Part shown: positions 58,101 through 64,000 of the stretch, one piece after another | Layout of the letters: each line of letters begins with the position of its first letter | How positions within the stretch are numbered: position 1 is the first letter of the stretch | Source of the DNA: Sophora flavescens | Lineage: Eukaryota > Streptophyta > Magnoliopsida > Fabales > Fabaceae | Length of the DNA stretch: 64,000 nt | Direction of reading: 5' to 3' | Assembly: GCA_030762895.1 (NCBI GenBank) | Contig: CM061067.1 | Coordinates: 53,779,667-53,843,666 of the forward strand | Notes under the pieces: generated by a model | Database searches by the model: none | The model's input: the letters and a program-made list of their open reading frames with translations, nothing else | What the model was told of the DNA's origin: nothing | Position numbers and translations under genes: made by a program

Positions 58101-58858
58101 AAGGTGATTGTGAGATCATTTGGTCTCTGCATCTTGATAGTCAGGATTTCCTAATGATAATTTATTTCTACTGCCTTCAGCCCTTCAGTCCTTTTTCTTT
58201 ATATTAGCTTATTTAAATATGATTTGGTTTACTAAGGTTCCGTTAGTAGTTTAGCAATGGAATTTATTAATCATAAAAAATAAATACTTGATGTACTTTG
58301 TTGCTTATTTGTCTAATGAGATCTGCAGCATCTGGGGCAGTTATGGCTTAACTTTTTTCGATATGCTTTAGACTCAGCTAGGAAATTTATTTCCTGATAG
58401 TGAGGCTTTTCCTTGTATTCTGCTTTGCAGTATGAGATCATACTACCATAGTTGTGAAGATAAGGCTGAGGGTTGCTTATGGACATACAAGTACAAGCCA
58501 ACAAAGGCCATTGAGGTTAGGCATTTTCCCTTTTTTTAATATTAAAGTTGTAATTTTTTTTATAAAAAAAATGTATCACTAAAGTATGCTTTTCTTCATC
58601 TTTTTTTTTTTGTAGGTATGTGGTAATGATGAATCTGTGAATTTCTTGCGTGACTGGCTACATCTTTGGCATGAAAGACGTTATCAAAGCAGGAAGGATT
58701 CCTCTAACAGGGATAAAAGTGACGTGCAAGATGATGATGATGGCGACGACGACGACGACGATGATAATTATAGATGTTCTTATAGTGACTATGATTCAGA
58801 AGATATAAACGAGGAGGATTCCCTGAAGAATGTTCTTTTAATTACTGGACCAATAGGG
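55192..58858 (+). CDS. ATAD5: ATAD5/ELG1-like AAA+ ATPase, N-terminal part (exons 1-7, continues beyond window)
   Basis: Exons are 55192-55422, 55694-55828, 56069-56233, 56393-56692, 56850-56944, 58431-58515 and 58616-58858, all GT-AG, giving 418 in-frame codons. The product resembles plant ATAD5/ELG1, the large subunit of an alternative clamp loader that removes PCNA from chromatin after replication. Seen are a basic N-terminus with a QSTLF motif (residues 24-28; PIP-box-like but incomplete), an acidic/Lys-rich stretch, the IHPFF block in exon 3, the W/Y-rich CLWTYKYKPTKAIE, and VCGNDESVNFLRDWLHLW. An Asp-rich run follows, then VLLITGPIG, the first half of the Walker A loop, at the end of exon 7. 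The rest of Walker A and the AAA+ core must lie past the window, beyond an intron of at least 5.1 kb enlarged by transposons. The ATG is the first in frame after the leader. Confidence 0.85.
57753..57972 (-). mobile_element. Solo-LTR-like insert in ATAD5-like intron 5
   Basis: About 220 bp bounded by TGAGAATA at 57753 and TATTCTCA at 57965-57972, with an internal TATAAATATC-type box on the minus strand (about 57828-57840). The repeated CTAACTAACT / AACTGA composition is common to copia LTRs. CCTGTT occurs near both edges (57741 and 57973), but not exactly adjacent on the left, so the true ends are uncertain. Confidence 0.45.
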
Positions 58859-59281
58859 GTGCGTGGAAATCTACTTTGTCAAAGCTGTGGCATACACTTA
58901 ATGACATGCATTGCTTCCTATGTTCATCACTTATACATCTATGGAAGGCTGCCATTTTTCACTGACATGGTGGCCAGTTTCTGAAAATGATTCAATATGT
59001 TTGGAGTAGTTTCAGGAAAGGAATTAGGTCCGAGGAACTTTTGAAATTGACTTTTTTTGTTAAAGCAAGATAAAAGCTACTGGACAATTGAAAAGTTAAA
59101 GTCAAGGGGAAGTAATGTGTACTGTAGAGATCATACACATAAATGAAAAATAATAAACACTTGGGGTTCGTAAGTTTTTAGCTATATGTGATTGATAAGA
59201 ATATACTTCAATGAGTCTAAGTGATGGAGAATGAAATGAATTTGATTCTGAACAAATTAGACACTGGCTATCGCTGCATTC

Positions 59282-59534
59282 TGTTAGGTATGGTCCCTAA
59301 TTAGGCCAATAATAATAGTAATGGGCCTTTGTTAGCTAGGATTTGTTAGTAAAGTAGTATAGTTAGTGAGTTAGGCTTCTATAAATAGAGGTAGAGATGG
59401 AAAATAGGGGATCATTGTGTATTTTCTGGAATTGGAAATGGAGGTTAGAGGGAGAGTCCCAAGTCTCTCGAATACTTGGGGAATTACTGTACTATTCTTT
59501 GTAGTTTCTTGATAATCTGAACCAATTTCTATCA
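59282..59534 (+). mobile_element. Solo copia-type LTR in ATAD5-like intron 7
   Basis: It starts TGTTAGGTATGGTCCC, has TATAAATAGAGG (about 59381), and ends CCAATTTCTATCA. It is flanked by CATTC and CATTT, a 5-bp target duplication with one mismatch. It is related over its length to the LTR at 17898-18157. No internal region is present. It lies in the sense orientation relative to the host gene. Confidence 0.62.
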
Positions 59535-60082
59535 CATTTTTGTTTACTTAAAAGCCATGAAAACACTAGCTCTGGCTGCTTATGTCCGCTATTATAAAAT
59601 AAAACCATGTCATAATTGAATTCTGATAAATACAAAGCCTCATGCACATATAATTTCTTTGTGGCTTATTGTGTGCTGTTGCTAGGTAACACATTTGCAT
59701 TTACGCATGAACTGTTTCTTTTACTAGTGATTTGGTTATTAGTGACACTTTTCCCCCCTAAAATTCATTTGGCAATAACTCTACTTTCTAGTTTAGTTGT
59801 TTAGTCATTGTTTTTATTTATTGAACCTGTCTGTTTTACTTTTCATGCAATGGTTTTTCTCTGTTCAACTATGTGTGATCATAATATTTAGAAAAGTTCA
59901 GTAGTTCTTTAATCTTGTTTCTTTTTATAGTTATAAGGAACAATTGTCTGTTTTTCTTGGCATATTGATTAAAAGTATGTGCATAAAATCTAAAATTTAC
60001 CATCTGTGCTTTCTTAAAATATTCTTGGCTCAGATAAGAACAACATTAAAGTGAAGTATCCATGAGTGGAGAGAAAGGAAAA

Positions 60083-60376
60083 TGCAAAATCTGAGAATTC
60101 AGTGTATTCTAATTCTTTTCTCTCTTAAGAATTTGAATTGTTACAATAGAAGGTTTATATAACCTTTTGGCTAATCTTGCTGACTAACAGCAAAGAGTAA
60201 CTAACTAACAACAGAGAGTAACTAACAGCAGAGAGTAACTAACCTAACAGCTAACAACAGAGAGTAACTAACCTGACAGCTGTCACTAACTAACATAACA
60301 GATTGTTGCTGACTCAGCATACAGTCTGTTATGATCTACACTAATGTACAATTATACAATATACATTACATACACA
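60083..60376 (-). repeat. 3' LTR of the RE1-like copia element
   Basis: 294 bp from TGCAAAATCTGAG to ACATTACATACACA on the plus strand (TG...CA on both strands). It contains internal repeats of AACAGAGAGTAACTAAC and a TATATAACC box on the minus strand. About 14 bases separate it from the polypurine tract, so the inner end may be slightly misplaced. Confidence 0.6.
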
Positions 60377-60404
60377 GCCTTACTCTATTATTCCCCCCTC
60401 AAGC

Positions 60405-63400
60405 TCATGGGGGTTTTGGACAAGAAACAACATTGAGCTTGGATCTTAACTCTACAAATATAGAGGAAGATACTGGCTTTGTTAAAGAGTCTGCTAGCTG
60501 GTCTGCACTCGGAACATGCACAATGTGGAGAGCTTTGGAGATGACCTTTTCTCTAACAAAGTGGATATCAAGCTCTATATGTTTGGTCCTCGCATGAAGA
60601 ATAGGATTATAGGCCAAATTTACTGTACTTAAGTTGTCACAAAAGAGTTGTGGCATGGCAAAGGGAATGTGCAGTTCAGTTAGGAGTGACTGAATCCATA
60701 GAGTCTCAGCTGTAGCATTGGCCATGTTGCGGTACTCGACCTCTGTGCTGGATCTAGCAACAAGTGGCTGCTTCTTGGAGCTCCAGGAAACCAGATTTGG
60801 GCCAAAGAAGATGTAGGAGGCAGAGGTTGAACACCTGTCATCTGGGTCACTGGCCCAATTTGCATCATAGTAGGTGTGCAGAGAATAAGGAGCAGAGGAA
60901 ACAGTTGCAGGTCCGACTAGATGACCATAGTCCAAGGAGCCTTTGAGGTATCTTAAAATCCTCTTAACAGCCTGCCAGTGAGAGTCAAGAGGGTTTGACA
61001 TGAATTGGCAAACCTTGTTCACACTATAGGCAATGTCGGGCCGAGTGAGGGTGGCATACCGAAGTGCACCCACAATAGATCTATAGGAATGAGGATCCGA
61101 CAATGTATCAGTGCCAAGCTTTGACAATTTGCAGTTACTAATCATAGGAGAGGAAATGCCTTTAGCTTCTGACATGTGGGCCTTAGCCAATAAGTCTCTG
61201 ATATACTTGGTTTGAGTAAGGAGAAGTGCACCACTGCTCAGGTGCTTAACTTCAATGCCAAGGAAATAATCCAGATTCCCAAGCTCTTTGAGAGCAAACT
61301 GTGCATCAAGCTTTTGAATTAGATTTTGAACAAGGGCAGTAGAGGATCCAGTGACAATGATGTCATCAACATAAACCAAGACATATAGGCAAGTAGCTCC
61401 CTTAGAGTAGATGAATAAGGAAGAATCACACTTGCTGGTCATGAATCCAAACTGCAGAAGAGTGGAGGCAAGCCTTTCATACCAAGCCCGAGGGGCTTGC
61501 TTTAGACCATAGAGAGCTTTGTGAAGCTTACAAACAAGAGATTTGTCACTGTGCTCAAACCCGGGTGGCTGCACCATACAGACTTCCTCACTTAGGACAC
61601 CATTCAAGAAAGCATTGTTTACATCAATTTGCTTAATTGCCCATCTGTTTGTGAGAGCTAGGGTGAGTATAATCCGAATAGTTACAGGTTTGATTACCGG
61701 AGAGAAGGTTTCAAAGAAATCAAAACCATACTGTTGGTGAAAGCCTTCGGCAACCAACCTAGCCTTAAATTTGTTTACTGTCCCATCAGGATTTTCCTTC
61801 ACTCGAAAAACCCACTTACAGCCAATGGCAGTCCTGTTTGGAGGCAGCGTGACTAAGGACCAAGTGTTATTTTTAATTAGAGCATTATGCTCATCTTGCA
61901 TGGCTTGAAGCCATTGTGGGCTAGCCAAGGCCTCCTTGACAGAATGAGGCTCAACATGACTCAAGAACACTCTAGGAGGCAAATGTCCAGTTTTGGACCT
62001 TGTCATCATAGGGTGGAGATTGATAGGTGCAGCTGGAGACAGAGAGTCAGAGGAAGTGGTGGGTGAGGGTGCAACACTGGAGGGTGCAGGAGACATAGGT
62101 TCAGATTGTGCAGGAAATCGGGTAGAAGAGGAAGAGGAAACAGAGGATGATGCAAGACTGGCTGCCACAATATCATTGGCAGTGATAGAAACACTAGGTG
62201 AAAGAGGGAAGGGAGAGGGTGCGGCACTGGAGGGTGCAAGAGACATCGGTTCAGATTGTGCAGGACTGGTTGCCACAATATCATTGGCAGTGACAGAAAC
62301 ACTAGGTGAAAGAGGCAAGGGAGAAGGTGGATGCTGAGTTATAGGCATGGCATGCAAAGGAGGATATGTGGGAATAAGTATAGTAGCATGGTAAGTTTCA
62401 GGGTTAGAAACAGGTGAGACAGGATGTTGTTGGAAGAGTTTAGGATAAGGGAACATGGATTCATTGAACAAAACATCCTTTGACATGTATATACGTCCAT
62501 TAGAATCAAGGCACTTGTGGCCTTTATGTTGAGGAGAGAGGCCTAAGTAGACACACTCAGAGGACCTGAAATCAAACTTGTGTTGATTGTATGGTCTAAG
62601 GAAAGGAAAACAGGCACATCCAAAGACCCAAAAGGTAGAGTAATCAGGGATGTTGCCAAACAAGGCATGAAAGGGAGAGGAGTGAGAGGTTAAGGTTGCA
62701 GTGGGCAGTCTGTTGATCGTATGAACAACTTGTGTAAAGCTGTGGTCCCAAAATTTTAAAGGTAGAGAAGCATGGGAGAGAAGAGTTAGTCCCATCTCAA
62801 CTATATGTCGGTGCTTTCTCTCAACAGTCCCATTTTGATGGGAGGTGTGAGGACAAGTTAGGCGATGCAAAATGCCTAGCTCAGTTAAGTACTTGGAAAA
62901 GGGTCGAAATTTCCCTCCCCAGTCTGACTGCAAAGCTTTAATTTTGGCAGAAAATTGAGTTTCAATGAGAGCTAAAAATTGTTTAAACCCAGTCAAAGCG
63001 TCTGATTTTTGCTTTAAGAAGTAGATCCATGTGAATCTTGTATGAGCATCAACAAATGTAATATAGTAAGAGTAGCCTCCATAAGAAGTGAATGGTGTGG
63101 GTCCCCACAAATCACTATGGATTAGTTCAAAGGGAGTAGGATGAATGGTGGGGGAAGGTGGAGCATGTAGTCTATGTGCTTTACCAATGCAACAAGCATT
63201 ACAAAATTCATAGGATGTTTTATTCAATGATGGAATATTACAAAGTTGAAGAATGGTTTTTACAGCATTATTATTTGCATGTCCAAGTCTATAATGCCAA
63301 GTGGCAAAAGAACTAGATACAGCAGAGGACCTAGGTGAATTAGTTACAACAGAGGACTTAGCTCCAGATTCATTAGAAGCTGCAGTTGAAACAGTGTGTT

Positions 63401-64000
63401 GAAAGCAAGAGGTGGAGGGTTTCTTTAGAATGTTGATGTTTTCAAAGCTGTAGAGACCATCACCTCCTAGGGAACCTTGGAGAAGGATCTTACTAGAACC
63501 CTGTGATTTCACATAGCAAGAGAATGGGTGAAACTCGAAATAAACATTGTTTTCACGGGCAAACTTGGAAACGGAAACTAGATTCTTGGTTATATTAGGA
63601 ACAAGAAGGAGATTATTAAGTTAAAAAATGGTTTGAGGACTAGTAGGAGAGAAAAATTTTGAAGAGCCTATAGAGTTAATTGAGAGACCTTGATCGTTAC
63701 CCATTAAAACTTGATCCTGTCCTCCAAAGGGACTACTTTGAGTGATATTGTTGGAATCAGCAGTAATGTGGTGAGATGCACCAGAATCTGGGAACCATGT
63801 TTGTGGATCAAACTGTCTTTGCAGAGGTTCTTGAGTATTTGGAACAAATTGAGGTTGCTGCATTACTAGATTGGCACTAGGTTGTTGCTGTGAGGGTGGG
63901 AATCTGGGAGCAGTGTTTTGAGTACCTTGATTATATTCTTGAGAGTTGTAATTATAGCCTGACTGAGCTTGATTAGAATCTTGAGGAGGCGGTCTTTGAA
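60405..64000 (-). pseudogene. Copia polyprotein (gag C-terminus, protease, integrase, RT, RNase H) with one stop
   Basis: The minus-strand frame is open from the window edge to 63624, interrupted by a single TAA at 63621-63623, then open again for over 1000 codons to the stop at 60405. In order come a Gln/Pro-rich gag end, protease DSGASHH, the GAG-pre-integrase HYRLGHANNNAV region and the CCIGKAHRLHAPPS segment. Integrase motifs are HSDLWGP, SDWGGKFRPF (the usual Asn replaced by Trp next to the catalytic Asp) and HQNGTVERKHR. A Ser/Pro-rich spacer with internally repeated SPFPLSPSVS(V/I)TANDIVA follows. RT has QIDVNNAFLNG and YVDDIIV, and RNase H has YDANWASDPDD and SSTEVEYR. RE1/RE2-like. 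Nearly intact, but the stop would separate protease from integrase-RT unless read through. Confidence 0.9.

Larger units (their letters stand above)
60083..64000 (-). mobile_element. Nearly intact Ty1/copia retrotransposon (RE1-like), cut by the window edge
   Basis: Minus-strand element in intron 7 of the ATAD5-like gene. The 3' LTR-like block (60083-60376) is followed inward by a GAGGGGGGAATAA polypurine tract (about 60391-60401), and then by a pol frame running without interruption from 60405 to 63620. The 5' LTR and most of gag are outside the window. It is the least degraded copia here. Confidence 0.88.

Noticed and set aside
62006..62302. Leu/Pro-rich minus-strand ORF and the Glu/Gly-rich plus-strand ORF opposite it
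   Set aside because: Both are alternative-frame shadows of the repeated Ser/Pro spacer between integrase and RT in the copia polyprotein.

Overview
The window is nuclear DNA from a higher plant: AT-rich, with spliced protein genes separated and interrupted by Ty1/copia, Ty3/gypsy, LINE, SINE, hAT and MITE elements. The gene set is dicot-like. The element types (a Tat/Ogre-type giant LTR element with satellite-bearing 3' region, and inverted-repeat MITEs of a style common in legumes) make a legume plausible, but that is inference. I found no bacterial, organellar or CRISPR features.

Four host genes could be modelled exon by exon with GT-AG junctions that keep frame. They are a WAT1/MtN21-type EamA transporter (+, 2428-6793, 7 exons, 394 aa); TFIIH subunit TFB4 (-, 15960-21811, 11 exons, 296 aa); a LysM GPI-anchored receptor-like protein of the LYM1/LYM3 type (-, 46489-49035, 5 exons, 424 aa); and the 5' part of a plant ATAD5/ELG1-like AAA ATPase (+, 55192-58858, first 7 exons, 418 codons, continuing beyond the window). 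They look like independent housekeeping, transport and immunity genes, not a pathway cluster.

Region by region: 1-2427 is upstream sequence with a MITE. 6794-12232 is intergenic with two MITEs, a TRIM and a SINE. 12233-15425 is a 3'-truncated copia element. 15960-21811 is TFB4, with a solo LTR in an intron. 23282-41712 is a three-level nest: a copia element (LTRs at 23282-23613 and 41371-41712) is split in pol by a 13.7-kb non-autonomous Tat/Ogre-like element (24264-37966), whose 3' LTR is itself split by a 1364-bp solo-LTR-like insert (25475-26838). 42827-45905 is a nearly full-length RTE-type LINE. 46489-49035 is the LYM gene. 50487-53451 is a tandem duplication of a 1.48-kb unit, each copy carrying an 843/844-bp hAT-type non-autonomous element, followed by a methyltransferase-like (PMT) pseudo-exon and an inverted partial copy. 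55192 to the end is the ATAD5-like gene, whose intron 7 holds a solo LTR and a nearly intact copia element running off the right edge.

The most striking object is the 13.7-kb nested element. It has 2.4-kb LTRs, a primer-binding site of the type used by Tat/Ogre elements and a polypurine tract, but no recognisable gag or pol. Two different tandem arrays (49-bp and 87-bp units) lie next to its 3' LTR, where Tat-lineage elements are known to seed satellite DNA. I saw no convincing new protein system; the novelty is structural.
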